Shown: positions 43,035-52,782, numbered from the stretch's first letter. The stretch is DNA of 64,000 nt from UBA1858 sp965227695 (GCA_965227695.1 OZ245760.1:930001-994000); one strand, 5' to 3'. The notes: a model not told the origin generated them from the letters alone. Program-made: numbers and translations.

Positions 43035-45722
43035 TTAGAAATTAATGCTGTCTGGCAAGGATTCCGGCTGGTTTGTAATTTTTTTTGTGACCAGATCAAT
43101 CAATGCCTGTTGCTCATTTTTGTCAAGTATTTTGTTGTTGTCTTTATTGGTGATATAAAAAATATCATGAACCTTCTCGCCTAGTGTGCTGACTCTCGCA
43201 CTGATGACTCTGATTTCCAGCCTGGCCAGTGCATTTGCGACGTTGGCAAGCAAGCCCGGGTGATCAATTGCTTCAATATGCATGGTAGTGTGATCAAGAT
43301 GTCGGGCGTTCTTAACGCTGACAATAGGAGTGAACTGAAAATGGCGTAGTCTGCTTGAAACAAATTGCGTGGTTGAGCTGTCGCTGAGTTCTTTTTTGGA
43401 TAATGCGTTAATAACCTCAATTTTGATTTTTTCCAGGTGGCGTTTATCAGATAGTGACTGCTCGTTTTGGTCAACGACTGTAAAGGTGTTAAACGTTTGT
43501 CCGGTGTTGGAGGTGATTATTCTTGCATCCAGGATACTCAGTCCAAGTTTGTATAAACAGTTGGTAATATTTGCAAATAAATAATCCCTGTCAGGCGTGT
43601 AGATGAAAATTTCAGTTGAAGCCCTGCGTTTAAGATTTCTTATGTGAACACCAGTTTTGTTTTCTGAATGTGTGGTCAGAGCAATGTCTGTATGCCAGGC
43701 AATTTCATCGTCAGTGTGCCGTAAAAAATAGTCATCGCTGAACTGAGACCATAAATCTTGACAGGCATCATGCGTGTGTCCCATTTGCTCAAGTTGACTC
43801 AGTGCAGATGTTTTTATGTCATTAATTATTTCACTTGTGTCTCTGGGTATGCCTGCTCTTAACTGAAACGAGGTGTACTTGTATAAATCAGCCAGAAGCG
43901 TTGCTCGCCAGCTATTCCATAACGCGGGATTAGTGCCTTTTATATCCGCGATTGTGAGCAAATATAAGTAATCGAGACGTATCGCGCTTGATACCTTATC
44001 CGCAAAAGCCTGGATGATAGTCGGATCGCTCAGATCTTTATGCTGGGCGGTGACGGACATGACCAGGTGGTTCTGAACAAGCCAGCCAACAAGCGATGCG
44101 TCAAACTGACTTAAACCATGTGCAAGGCAAAACTCAATGGCATCCTGAGAACCTTCTGATGAATGGTCTCCTTCACGGCCTTTGGCAATATCATGAAACA
44201 GGGCTGCTAAATATAGAATTTCAATTTTAGGCAGTTTATGATAGATCGCGCTGATTTCATCATCGGTGCGTTTATGATCTCCGAGTCGACGGGCCTGTTT
44301 TAATACAGTAAGAATATGATGGTCTACGGTATAGACGTGATATAAATCATATTGCATTCTCCCTTCAATTCTGGCGAACGCCGGCCAATAGGCAGATAAT
44401 ACGCCCAGGTGGTGCATGCGTGATACCTCTCGGGAGACGTGTTTGGGCTGGCGTAGTATGTCGATGAAAATTTTCTTGTAATCAGGATTACTGCGAAACT
44501 CATCGTCGATCAAATAAAGATGGTTTCGCACCAGTCGTATGGTATTACTGCTGACTTTTGTAACACGATCATTTTTTTGAAGATTGAAAAATAATTCCAA
44601 TAATGCCCCTGGATGTTCCTTGAATAACATATCGTGATTGGCATACAGAACATTGCCTAAAGAAAAGAAATGTTTGCCTACTTTTCTGTGTCTTCTGATT
44701 CTGCGAGTTGGTATGCAGGTCTCTTCAAAATGCTGCTGTAATAGCTCAATCAGTTTGTAACACTCGCCAATATGGCGATAAAAATTTTGCATATATTTTT
44801 CTACAGCAAGATTAGAGTTTGAGTCGCTGTGGCCGGCAGCACGGGCCAGTTCAACCTGATAATCAAACAGGAGGCGATCCTCTTTGCGATGTGTGACGAG
44901 GTAAAGTGAAAAGCGCATTTTCCACAGGTACTCCTGTGCAAAGCGAAGTGAGTTGTACTCTTCTTCCAGTAAAAATCCCTTGGCAATCAATTCATTCAGG
45001 GCGCGGTTGCCAAAATGCCGTTTGGTAACCCAGTCAATAAACTGTATGTCTCTGAGACCTCCAGGACCTTCTTTAATATTGGGTTCCAGTTGGTAAAGCG
45101 TGTCTCCATATTTTTTATGCCGATGCTGCATTTCCTCTTTTTTGGCAACATAAAATTTTTTGCTATCCCAGATTTTATTGCTGGCAGTGGCCTCCAGTAA
45201 TTCATTAAAAAGACTGATATTCCCACAGATTGCACGCGCTTCGAGTATGCTGCTGATGACGGTAATATCTTTTTTTGACCCAGTGACAGCTTGTTTCACG
45301 GTGCGAACAGAATGGGCGATATCCAGGCCGCTATCCCAAAGAAAGGTTAAAAATGCTGCGAGTTTTTCTTCATCGGCATGACTGTAATGTCTGTCGATTA
45401 ATATCATTAAATCGATGTCGGACTGCAGGTGCAATTCTGCCCGCCCATAGCCTCCGACAGCCAGTAGACTGGCATTGGTTTTGTGTAACCCGTGTGAAAA
45501 CCAGGCGTACCAAAGTACATAATCAATGGTGATGGCATAGCCAATGATTATTTCTGAAGTGGCAGTGCCGCAATTAAAAGCATCGATAACCGCTTGCTGA
45601 ATGGTCTGTATGAGCGCTTTATGCTGCTTGGGTGATGATTTGTAAGACAGCCACACTTCGTCCTCGGCGGGCCACCACGAGTGCTGTGAGATAAAAGCCG
45701 GAGGCGGAGTCAGGTTAGGCAT
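43035..45722 (-). CDS. glnD: Bifunctional uridylyltransferase / uridylyl-removing enzyme (PII)
   Basis: An 895-residue nitrogen-status sensor that uridylylates PII when glutamine is low. The nucleotidyltransferase core has GGYGRAELHLQSDIDLMI (about 91-108), followed by GPGGLRDIQFIDW; the HD domain shows LAALFHDIAKGREGDHS (about 503-519); two ACT domains follow, with EIFIYTPDRDYLFANITNCL and EAIDHPGLLANVANALARLE. Standard length. Located between dapC and map, as in Escherichia coli (map-glnD-dapD). Confidence 0.96.
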   Translation of the reverse strand: MPNLTPPPAFISQHSWWPAEDEVWLSYKSSPKQHKALIQTIQQAVIDAFNCGTATSEIIIGYAITIDYVLWYAWFSHGLHKTNASLLAVGGYGRAELHLQSDIDLMILIDRHYSHADEEKLAAFLTFLWDSGLDIAHSVRTVKQAVTGSKKDITVISSILEARAICGNISLFNELLEATASNKIWDSKKFYVAKKEEMQHRHKKYGDTLYQLEPNIKEGPGGLRDIQFIDWVTKRHFGNRALNELIAKGFLLEEEYNSLRFAQEYLWKMRFSLYLVTHRKEDRLLFDYQVELARAAGHSDSNSNLAVEKYMQNFYRHIGECYKLIELLQQHFEETCIPTRRIRRHRKVGKHFFSLGNVLYANHDMLFKEHPGALLELFFNLQKNDRVTKVSSNTIRLVRNHLYLIDDEFRSNPDYKKIFIDILRQPKHVSREVSRMHHLGVLSAYWPAFARIEGRMQYDLYHVYTVDHHILTVLKQARRLGDHKRTDDEISAIYHKLPKIEILYLAALFHDIAKGREGDHSSEGSQDAIEFCLAHGLSQFDASLVGWLVQNHLVMSVTAQHKDLSDPTIIQAFADKVSSAIRLDYLYLLTIADIKGTNPALWNSWRATLLADLYKYTSFQLRAGIPRDTSEIINDIKTSALSQLEQMGHTHDACQDLWSQFSDDYFLRHTDDEIAWHTDIALTTHSENKTGVHIRNLKRRASTEIFIYTPDRDYLFANITNCLYKLGLSILDARIITSNTGQTFNTFTVVDQNEQSLSDKRHLEKIKIEVINALSKKELSDSSTTQFVSSRLRHFQFTPIVSVKNARHLDHTTMHIEAIDHPGLLANVANALARLEIRVISARVSTLGEKVHDIFYITNKDNNKILDKNEQQALIDLVTKKITNQPESLPDSINF

Positions 45723-45736
45723 AATAATCTGATGAT

Positions 45737-46510
45737 CTATTCATTCCAGGATTCTTCGGGTCGACGTGTCAAAACCTCATAACCCTGGTCTGTCACAAGA
45801 ATAGTATGTTCCCATTGTGCGGACAGGCTATGGTCTTTGGTTACAACCGTCCATTGGTCCGGAAGCAATCGCACATGCCTTTTGCCTGCGTTTACCATCG
45901 GTTCGATAGTAAAAATCATGCCTGGCTGTAATTTCTCTCCACTTCCTGATTTGCCGTAATGCAGCACCTGAGGTTCTTCATGAAAGTTGCGCCCGATGCC
46001 ATGACCACAATATTCTCTGACCACTGAACAATGATTTTTCTCCACAAATGACTGAATAGCATAGCCAATATCGCCGAATGTCGCGCCAGGCCTGACTTCA
46101 TTGATGCCGATTTTCATTGCCTTATAGGTTAATTCCACGAGGCGCTGGGCCTTGACCGTCGGCTTGCCAATATAGAACATCTTGCTGGTATCACCATGAA
46201 ATCCGTCTTTAATGACCGTGACATCGATATTCATCATATCTCCGTCTTTTAAAATGCGGTCTCCCGGAATACCGTGGCAGACCTGATGGTTTATTGAAGT
46301 ACAGACTGAGCGAGGGAACCCTTTATAATTGAGGGGCGCCGGGATGGCGTTTTGAGTGTTTACAATATAATCATGGCATATATCGTTGATTGCCTGGGTG
46401 GTGACACCGGCCCTGACATGCTCACCGATCATTTGCAGTACCTCAGAGGCGAGGCGGCCGGCAATGCGCATTTTCTCGATTTCTTCTTCGGTTTTAATAT
46501 GGATAGACAT
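45737..46510 (-). CDS. map: Methionine aminopeptidase, type I
   Basis: A 257-residue metalloprotease that removes N-terminal Met. Metal ligands lie in MNIDVTVIKDGFHGDTSKMF (two Asp), YCGHGIGRNFHEEPQV (His), FTIEPMVNAG (Glu) and SAQWEHTILVT (Glu). The start region MSIHIKTEEEIEKMRIAGRL is typical. It is divergent from rpsB with a 206-base shared control region. Confidence 0.96.
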   Translation of the reverse strand: MSIHIKTEEEIEKMRIAGRLASEVLQMIGEHVRAGVTTQAINDICHDYIVNTQNAIPAPLNYKGFPRSVCTSINHQVCHGIPGDRILKDGDMMNIDVTVIKDGFHGDTSKMFYIGKPTVKAQRLVELTYKAMKIGINEVRPGATFGDIGYAIQSFVEKNHCSVVREYCGHGIGRNFHEEPQVLHYGKSGSGEKLQPGMIFTIEPMVNAGKRHVRLLPDQWTVVTKDHSLSAQWEHTILVTDQGYEVLTRRPEESWNE

Positions 46511-46549
46511 GGTGATTACGCGACAGAAAAGTCCTTTTTAACTAATAAA

Positions 46550-46578
46550 TTGTTGATTCCAATAGATTATGGTATAAA
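46550..46578 (+). promoter_or_regulatory. Predicted sigma-70 promoter of rpsB-tsf
   Basis: TTGTTG (46550-46555) and TATAAA (46573-46578) with a 17-base spacer, followed by GCGCGCGCGA, a GC-rich discriminator of the kind associated with stringent control of ribosomal promoters. About 138 bases separate the -10 element from the rpsB start. Confidence 0.6.
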
Positions 46579-46610
46579 GCGCGCGCGATAAGCGCAATTC
46601 TTAAATTCAC

Positions 46611-46669
46611 ACGTGTGCTCGACACGTTCAGTAGGGTGCCAATCAGAGGTTTTCTCAATTGGTTGCTGA
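46611..46669 (+). promoter_or_regulatory. Structured rpsB leader (possible S2 autoregulatory element)
   Basis: Two hairpins lie in the transcribed leader: ACGTGT/ACACGT (46611-46616 and 46622-46627) and a larger interrupted stem with TCAG/CTGA at its ends and CCAAT/ATTGG inside (46628-46669). Gammaproteobacterial rpsB leaders are known to carry a conserved structure recognised by S2; equivalence here is inferred from position. Confidence 0.45.
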
Positions 46670-46716
46670 ATGGGAGCCGCGGACGTATAAAACCCTTAAC
46701 ACAGGAGTAACATATC

Positions 46717-47589
46717 ATGACTGACGTCACTATGCGCCAGATGTTGGAGGCTGGTGTTCATTTTGGGCATCAAACCCGCTACTGGAATCCAAAAATGGCC
46801 CCATACATATATGGGGAGCGTAACAAAATTCATATTATCAACCTGGAAAAGTCGCTGCCAATGTTTGGTGAGGCGCTCAATTACCTGGGTAAAATGGCAG
46901 CAAATGGCGGCAAAATCCTTTTTGTTGGCACCAAGCGTTCTGCGCGTGATGCTGTCCAGAAACAGGCCGAGCGCTGCGGTATGCCCTATGTTAATCATCG
47001 CTGGCTGGGCGGCATGCTGACTAATTTCCATACTGTCAAGCAGTCAATCAAGCGACTGAAAGAGCAGGAAGAAATTCTTGAAGGCAAAGGTCTGGAGCGT
47101 CTGGTTAAAAAAGAGGTCCTGACAATTCGCCGGGATGTGGAAAAACTGGAACGCAGTCTGGGCGGTATCAAAAATATGACGGTTCTTCCTGATGTGTTAT
47201 TTGTGATTGATGTCGGTTACGAGGAAATTGCTGTGAAAGAAGCAATCAAGCTGGGAATCCCGGTAGTTGCTGTCGTTGATACCAATAACCCTTTGGATGG
47301 CGTTGATTATGTGATACCGGGCAATGATGATGCGATACGTGCAATCCAGCTTTATGTATCGGCAGCAGCCGATGCCATCGCTACTGCAAAGGCCAGTGCC
47401 CAAACACTGACCGGCGACGAAGATGAGTTTGTCGAGGTTGATGAATCAAAGCAAGACGAGAAGCCTAAAAAACGCGTTGCGAAAAAGAAAGTCACAGTAG
47501 AAAACCAGGCACAGACCGGGCTTGAGCCAGACTCTGAAGAAAAAACCACTGAACAGGCGGCCGAGTCCGCGCCAGCTTCCGGCGAATGA
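46717..47589 (+). CDS. rpsB: 30S ribosomal protein S2
   Basis: A 290-residue protein, about 50 residues longer than Escherichia coli S2. The core matches: MRQMLEAGVHFGHQTRYWNP, KILFVGTKRSARDAV, VNHRWLGGMLTNF and VVDTNNPLDGVDYVIPGNDD. The extra C-terminus (from about residue 236) is a low-complexity charged tail with KPKKRVAKKK and glutamate-rich runs, probably disordered. CAGGAG precedes the ATG by 8 bases. tsf follows. Confidence 0.97.
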   Translation: MTDVTMRQMLEAGVHFGHQTRYWNPKMAPYIYGERNKIHIINLEKSLPMFGEALNYLGKMAANGGKILFVGTKRSARDAVQKQAERCGMPYVNHRWLGGMLTNFHTVKQSIKRLKEQEEILEGKGLERLVKKEVLTIRRDVEKLERSLGGIKNMTVLPDVLFVIDVGYEEIAVKEAIKLGIPVVAVVDTNNPLDGVDYVIPGNDDAIRAIQLYVSAAADAIATAKASAQTLTGDEDEFVEVDESKQDEKPKKRVAKKKVTVENQAQTGLEPDSEEKTTEQAAESAPASGE

Positions 47590-47633
47590 ACGTTATCAAC
47601 AACAATTCACATTTAAATTTTTAGGGTTTGGAT

Positions 47634-48515
47634 ATGCAAATTACAGCTTCAATGGTTAAAGAACTGCGTGAGCGGACAGGCGCAGGAATGATGGAATGCA
47701 AGAAAGCATTAAATGAAAGTGGTGGTGACATGGAAGCAGCCATCGAAATCATGCGCAAATCAGGTCAGGCCAAGGCAGATAAAAAAGCGTCCAGAGTCGC
47801 GGCTGAAGGGACAGTAATTATTGCCATCAGTGAAGATGCCAAGAGCGGTGTGATACTCGAGGTTAACTGTGAAACAGATTTTGTCGGCAAGGACGAAAGT
47901 TTTTTGAGCTTTAGTAATGATATCGCAGCAACCTTATTGGCGCAGAATATCGAAAGCGTAGACGACCTGATGAATGCCACCATGGCCAACGGAGAAACAG
48001 TGGAATCCGCAAGACTTGCACTAGTGAGTAAAATCGGCGAGAACATCCAGGTCAGGCGCTTCTCACGCATACAGTCTGATCAGGGAAGTTTGGGCAAGTA
48101 TATGCATGGTAGCCGAATCGGTGTAATGGTCGAGCTGGAGAATGGCAGTGATGACCTGTGTAAAGATCTGGCCATGCATATAGCTGCCAGCAAGCCTTTG
48201 TGTATTGATGAAAATGGCGTGTCTGAAGAGCTTCTTCAGAAAGAAAAAGAAATCTTCATGGCAAAAGCAGAGAGTAGTGGTAAGCCACCGGAAATAATCG
48301 AAAAAATGGTTCAGGGTCAGCTGAAAAAGTATCTGGGTGAAATTACACTCATGGGCCAGCCTTTTGTAAAAGACCCCGATATGACAGTGTCTCAACTGAT
48401 CAAACAGCATTCTGCCCGTGTTATTTCTTTTTATCGCTATGAAGTTGGCGAGGGCATCGAGAAAAAGACTGAAAACTTCGCCGAAGAAGTTATGGCCCAG
48501 GTCAAGAGCGGCTAG
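47634..48515 (+). CDS. tsf: Elongation factor Ts
   Basis: A 293-residue nucleotide exchange factor for EF-Tu. The N-terminal UBA-like domain VKELRERTGAGMMECKKALN and the TDFV motif in CETDFVGKDESF are diagnostic; IAASKPLCIDENG and VGEGIEKKTENFAEEV mark the C-terminal half. A TTG at 47628 is in frame, but the ATG at 47634 with TTAGGG 7 bases upstream is the better start. Confidence 0.96.
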   Translation: MQITASMVKELRERTGAGMMECKKALNESGGDMEAAIEIMRKSGQAKADKKASRVAAEGTVIIAISEDAKSGVILEVNCETDFVGKDESFLSFSNDIAATLLAQNIESVDDLMNATMANGETVESARLALVSKIGENIQVRRFSRIQSDQGSLGKYMHGSRIGVMVELENGSDDLCKDLAMHIAASKPLCIDENGVSEELLQKEKEIFMAKAESSGKPPEIIEKMVQGQLKKYLGEITLMGQPFVKDPDMTVSQLIKQHSARVISFYRYEVGEGIEKKTENFAEEVMAQVKSG

Positions 48516-48648
48516 CCTGTCGGCAATATAACAGTAAGATACAGGTAAGGTAATAATGGATGTGTCTGCAAACAACAATATGGCAATAACCGCGAGGTTA
48601 CGCTTAAACGGTGTATTTGCGATCGATTCATTGGCTCCATACTTAAAT

Positions 48649-48675
48649 AAACGGGGACTTAAAGTCCCCGTTTTT
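48649..48675 (+). terminator. Rho-independent terminator after tsf
   Basis: An 11-base perfect stem AAACGGGGACT / AGTCCCCGTTT (48649-48659 and 48663-48673) with a 3-base loop and trailing T residues, located 27 bases before pyrH. It separates the rpsB-tsf transcript from pyrH, at least partially. Confidence 0.9.
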
Positions 48676-48701
48676 AATTTTGCGATAGGTGGATAATAAC
48701 A

Positions 48702-49430
48702 ATGTCTCAAAAGCCTAAATTCAAGCGGATTTTACTCAAGCTGAGTGGCGAAGCACTAATGGGTGAATTTGATTATGGTATTGACCCTAAAGTCATAAGT
48801 CGTGTGGCCAAGGAAATTGCTGAGCTTATAGAGCTGAAAGTACAAGTAGCCGTGGTTATTGGTGCCGGGAATATATTTCGGGGAGCAGGATTGGCTGAAG
48901 CAGGTATGGATCGAGTTACTGCAGATCATATGGGCATGTTGGCGACAGTGATCAATTGTCTTGCGCTGCAGGATGCGATAGAAAGGCAGAACCATTACTG
49001 CAGGGTCATGTCAGCGCTTAAGATTAACCAGGTATGTGAGGACTATATTCGACGCAGGGCTGTCCGACACCTGGAAAAGGGGCGTGTGGTTGTTTTTGCC
49101 GCCGGGACAGGAAACCCTTATTTCACGACTGATTCTGCAGCAAGTCTTCGGGCAATAGAAATTAATGCCGACCTTATGCTTAAGGCAACCAAGGTTGATG
49201 GCGTGTATGATGCTGACCCGCAAAAAAATCCCCAGGCCAAACGCTATAAACAGCTAACCTATGACCAGGTGCTGGATGATAAACTAAACGTGATGGATGC
49301 CACGGCCATTGTTATGTGTCGTGATAATGAAATACCACTAAGAGTTTTTAATATGTTTAACCAGGGTGATTTAAAAAGAATCGCCTGCGGAGAAGATGTA
49401 GGTACATCGGTAGTGAGTGAATTAAAATGA
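48702..49430 (+). CDS. pyrH: UMP kinase
   Basis: A 242-residue hexameric amino acid kinase-fold enzyme making UDP. KRILLKLSGEALMGEFDYGI, VIGAGNIFRGAGLAEAGMDR (Gly-rich phosphate loop), AAGTGNPYFTTDSAA and KVDGVYDADPQKNP are its signatures. Its end overlaps the frr start by 4 bases. Confidence 0.97.
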   Translation: MSQKPKFKRILLKLSGEALMGEFDYGIDPKVISRVAKEIAELIELKVQVAVVIGAGNIFRGAGLAEAGMDRVTADHMGMLATVINCLALQDAIERQNHYCRVMSALKINQVCEDYIRRRAVRHLEKGRVVVFAAGTGNPYFTTDSAASLRAIEINADLMLKATKVDGVYDADPQKNPQAKRYKQLTYDQVLDDKLNVMDATAIVMCRDNEIPLRVFNMFNQGDLKRIACGEDVGTSVVSELK

Positions 49431-49984
49431 TAGAAGATATAAAAAAAGACGCTGAAACCAGAATGGGTAAAAGTGTTGAGTCATTGAAGACGGAATTAAC
49501 CAAAATAAGAACTGGGCGTGCTCATGCCAGTTTGCTGGACCACGTGATGGTTGAGTATTACGGTTCAGAGGTTCCCATTGCTCAGGCCGCGACAGTATCA
49601 GTAGAAGATGCCAGAACACTGGCTGTATCACCGTGGGAAAAAGCGTTGGTTCCTGTAATTGAAAAAGCAATAATGAGTTCAGATATGGGTCTGAATCCTG
49701 TGACTGCCGGAGATGTCATCCGAGTACCACTTCCGGCGCTTACAGAAGAAAGGAGAAAAGATTTTGTTAAACTGGTACGCCAGGAGGCCGAACAGGGGCG
49801 GGTTGCGATACGTAATATTCGCCGTGATGCCAATGCAGATCTGAAAGAACTGGTGAAAGAAAAAGAAATTTCCGAAGATGACGAGCGCGGTGCGCTTGAA
49901 GTGGTCCAAAAATTGACTGATAAATATATACAACAGATTGAGGACATCCTGAATAGCAAAGAAAAAGAGCTAATGGAAATATAG
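49427..49984 (+). CDS. frr: Ribosome recycling factor
   Basis: A 185-residue tRNA-shaped protein splitting post-termination ribosomes with EF-G. LKTELTKIRTGRAHASLLDH near residue 20, RVPLPALTEERRKDFVKLVR and AIRNIRRDANADLKEL (helical bundle arms) are conserved. ATG overlaps the pyrH stop (ATGA). Confidence 0.97.
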   Translation: MIEDIKKDAETRMGKSVESLKTELTKIRTGRAHASLLDHVMVEYYGSEVPIAQAATVSVEDARTLAVSPWEKALVPVIEKAIMSSDMGLNPVTAGDVIRVPLPALTEERRKDFVKLVRQEAEQGRVAIRNIRRDANADLKELVKEKEISEDDERGALEVVQKLTDKYIQQIEDILNSKEKELMEI

Positions 49985-50026
49985 CTCCGTTTATATGGTG
50001 CAACTAAATATGCGGTATCGGTATCA

Positions 50027-50773
50027 ATGAGTACACCTGATCATCAATCCGCGCCTTACCACGTTGCAATTGTTATGGACGGCAACGGACGCTGGGCAAA
50101 AAAACGTTTTCTGCCCAGAACTGCTGGACATCGTGAAGGGGTCAAGGCCGTGCGCCAGACAATAGAGGCATGTGCTCATTCTGGTGTGAAAATCCTAACA
50201 CTGTTTGCATTCAGCAGTGAAAACTGGAATCGACCAAAAACTGAGGTGCTGTCTTTGATGGACCTGTTTGTTTCATCGCTGGATAAAGAGGTCAAGCGGC
50301 TGGTTGAAAATGGTGTTCGCCTTCAATTCATTGGGGACCGCAGCCAGTTTAGTCAGAAGTTGCAGGATAAAATCACCCAGTCAGAGCAGGCGACTTTGGA
50401 CAATCAAAAATTTTTGCTGAATATTGCTGCAAACTATGGCGGCAGATGGGATATTCTCCAGGCATGCCAAACGCTTTGCAGACAGGTAGCAGATGGTGCA
50501 ATATCGATAGAGGATATATCTGAAAAACAACTGGGCCAGTACCTGTCAACGGCATCACTGCCTGATCCGGATTTGCTAATTCGCACGGCCGGGGAGCAGA
50601 GAATAAGTAATTTTCTACTCTGGCAGGCAGCATATACCGAATTTTACTATACGGATGTGCTGTGGCCTGATTTTGATAGTCACCAATTGAACTTAGCATT
50701 GAAGGACTATGGTCAGCGAAAACGCAAGTTTGGTTTAACGCCGGAACAAATTGAAGTGACACCAAATGCTTAA
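50027..50773 (+). CDS. uppS: Undecaprenyl diphosphate synthase
   Basis: A 248-residue cis-prenyltransferase supplying the lipid carrier for peptidoglycan and polysaccharide. VAIVMDGNGRWAKKR (13-27, catalytic Asp18), TLFAFSSENWNRP and LLIRTAGEQRISNFLLWQ are the conserved regions. The next gene overlaps its last codons by 8 bases. Confidence 0.96.
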   Translation: MSTPDHQSAPYHVAIVMDGNGRWAKKRFLPRTAGHREGVKAVRQTIEACAHSGVKILTLFAFSSENWNRPKTEVLSLMDLFVSSLDKEVKRLVENGVRLQFIGDRSQFSQKLQDKITQSEQATLDNQKFLLNIAANYGGRWDILQACQTLCRQVADGAISIEDISEKQLGQYLSTASLPDPDLLIRTAGEQRISNFLLWQAAYTEFYYTDVLWPDFDSHQLNLALKDYGQRKRKFGLTPEQIEVTPNA

Positions 50774-51575
50774 GATGCGTGTCATCAGTGCGACTGTGCT
50801 TGCGCCGGTAGTTATCCTGGCCGTTTTGTATATGCCACACCAGTGGTTTGTATTATTTCTGGCTTTGATCGCGCTGGCAGGTTGCTGGGAATGGGCCTGT
50901 ATGGTGGCCAAGGGTAAACTGGCTAAAATCACCTATGTCCTGATATGCGCTGTCCTGATGGCTGGATCGTCGTACCTTATGAATGCCGATCATGTTCGCC
51001 TGGCGATGTTAGCTGCAGGATTATACTGGGTGTTTATTGTATTGCTGTTGCCGTTTTATCAGCCATCATGGCCTGGAAATTATCTGTTAGCCAGCTTTTT
51101 GCATTATAGTGGCTATTTCGTGATGGTTGTTGGTTGGTTGGCAATGGTTCATTTGCATCAACAACAACCTTCCTTGTTATTATTTTTATTTGTTTTGATA
51201 TGGATCGCGGATATATCCGCATATTTTGCGGGCAAGCGGTTCGGGCGTTATAAACTTGCTCCTGAACTTAGTCCCGGCAAGACACGCGAAGGGGTGTTCG
51301 GGGCTATCATTGGCGCCGTGCTTGTTTCCATATTTGGGATTCTTATATGGAAAGAACAGCTGACATGGTTATTGGCAGTTTATTTTGTATTGTTATGTAT
51401 TTTCAGTACACTGATTTCAATCGTCGGCGATTTATTTGAAAGCTTATTAAAAAGAAACGCGGGTGTGAAAGACAGCGGGTATTTGATACCTGGTCATGGT
51501 GGTGTGCTGGATCGAATTGATAGTTTGCTGGCTGCATCGCCCGGTTTCCTGCTGGGTCTTTACTGGTTATATTAA
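50766..51575 (+). CDS. cdsA: Phosphatidate cytidylyltransferase
   Basis: A 269-residue polytopic inner-membrane enzyme making CDP-diacylglycerol. Many hydrophobic helices run throughout; the C-terminal signature KDSGYLIPGHGGVLDRID is intact, preceded by SIVGDLFESLLKRNAG. A second Met at 50775 (MRVISATVLAP) is an equally good start and would remove the overlap with uppS. Confidence 0.94.
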   Translation: MLKMRVISATVLAPVVILAVLYMPHQWFVLFLALIALAGCWEWACMVAKGKLAKITYVLICAVLMAGSSYLMNADHVRLAMLAAGLYWVFIVLLLPFYQPSWPGNYLLASFLHYSGYFVMVVGWLAMVHLHQQQPSLLLFLFVLIWIADISAYFAGKRFGRYKLAPELSPGKTREGVFGAIIGAVLVSIFGILIWKEQLTWLLAVYFVLLCIFSTLISIVGDLFESLLKRNAGVKDSGYLIPGHGGVLDRIDSLLAASPGFLLGLYWLY

Positions 51576-52777
51576 TGATGCAATCGAATCAAGTCTCAAA
51601 AGGTGTGGCTATTCTCGGGTCCACCGGAAGTGTGGGTAAAAGCACGCTGGATGTGATTGAGAAAAATCCTCAGCACTTTCATGTTGTCGCACTGGCCGCA
51701 CGACGTTCCGCTGATGAACTTTTAGAACAGGCAGAACGCTTTACTCCATCTTACGTGGTTTTAACTGATGCAACGGCGGCCACAGATCTTGAGATAAAAT
51801 TAAAAAAACTGGCCTATTGTCCTGTACTGTTGGTGGGTGAAGAGGGTTTAAATGAAATTGCAACTCTGACAGAGGTCGACTGTGTCATGGCCGCGATTGT
51901 TGGAGCTGCAGGGCTATTATCCACTCTGGCTGCAGTAAAAGCGGGCAAAACGGTATTACTTGCCAATAAAGAATCACTGGTGATGTCAGGAGAATTGCTC
52001 CTTGCTGCTGCAAAAACACATCAGGCAACATTACTGCCTATTGATAGTGAACATAATGCAGTGTTTCAATGTATGCATAACCTTGCCAGCGAGCAAATCA
52101 GGGATAGCGTTACACAGGTAACACTCACTGCATCAGGTGGCCCTTTTTTAAACACACCGCAGACCGCGCTGGCAAAAGTGACACCTGAACAGGCATGTGC
52201 TCATCCCAACTGGACGATGGGGAAGAAAATCTCCGTCGATTCTGCCACGATGATGAATAAGGGACTGGAAATCATCGAAGCATGTTTATTGTTTGGTCTC
52301 GAGGCGTCCATGTTGAATGTAGTGATACATCCACAGTCTATCGTACATGCAATGGTCACATACAAGGATGGTTCGATGCTGGCTCACATGGGTTATCCGG
52401 ATATGCGCGTACCAATTGCGCATGCCATGGGATGGCCTGCGCGCATTGAGTCCGGAATTAATGGGCTGGATATAACGCAGTATAGTGGCCTTGAGTTTTT
52501 AGAGCCCGATTTTAAACGTTTTCCATGCTTAAAGCTTGCAATAGAAGTGTTGCGCATGGGAGGTGTCGCACCAACAGCAATGAATGCGGCTAATGAGGTT
52601 GCAGTGCAGGCTTTTTTAGCCAACAAACTTGGATTCACACAAATATATGAGATAGTGGCGCGTGTTATGGAAAATTTTGAACCTGTGGCTGTCAACAGCG
52701 TCGAAGCAATTATAGAAGTTGATCATCAAACCCGCCAGCTAACCAACCAGACAATCTCTCAGGGTATTAAACAATAA
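51575..52777 (+). CDS. dxr: 1-deoxy-D-xylulose 5-phosphate reductoisomerase
   Basis: A 400-residue NADPH enzyme forming MEP in the isoprenoid pathway that feeds UppS. NADPH loop AILGSTGSVGKSTLDVI (13-29), LLANKESLVMSGELL, PIDSEHNAVFQCM (metal/substrate), LTASGGPF and SVDSATMMNKGLEIIEA are present. The first of two tandem ATGs overlaps the cdsA stop by one base. Confidence 0.97.
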   Translation: MMQSNQVSKGVAILGSTGSVGKSTLDVIEKNPQHFHVVALAARRSADELLEQAERFTPSYVVLTDATAATDLEIKLKKLAYCPVLLVGEEGLNEIATLTEVDCVMAAIVGAAGLLSTLAAVKAGKTVLLANKESLVMSGELLLAAAKTHQATLLPIDSEHNAVFQCMHNLASEQIRDSVTQVTLTASGGPFLNTPQTALAKVTPEQACAHPNWTMGKKISVDSATMMNKGLEIIEACLLFGLEASMLNVVIHPQSIVHAMVTYKDGSMLAHMGYPDMRVPIAHAMGWPARIESGINGLDITQYSGLEFLEPDFKRFPCLKLAIEVLRMGGVAPTAMNAANEVAVQAFLANKLGFTQIYEIVARVMENFEPVAVNSVEAIIEVDHQTRQLTNQTISQGIKQ

Positions 52778-52782
52778 TCCAC

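Noticed and set aside
48556..48696. 46-codon frame after tsf with a plausible ribosome site
   Set aside because: It runs through the strong terminator at 48649 and shows no domain or hydrophobic pattern.
48063..48710. 215-codon minus-strand frame across tsf
   Set aside because: Antisense of tsf and its terminator; no recognisable protein features.
49582..49959. Ser/Arg-rich minus-strand frame in frr
   Set aside because: Antisense of the helical, charged frr coding sequence.
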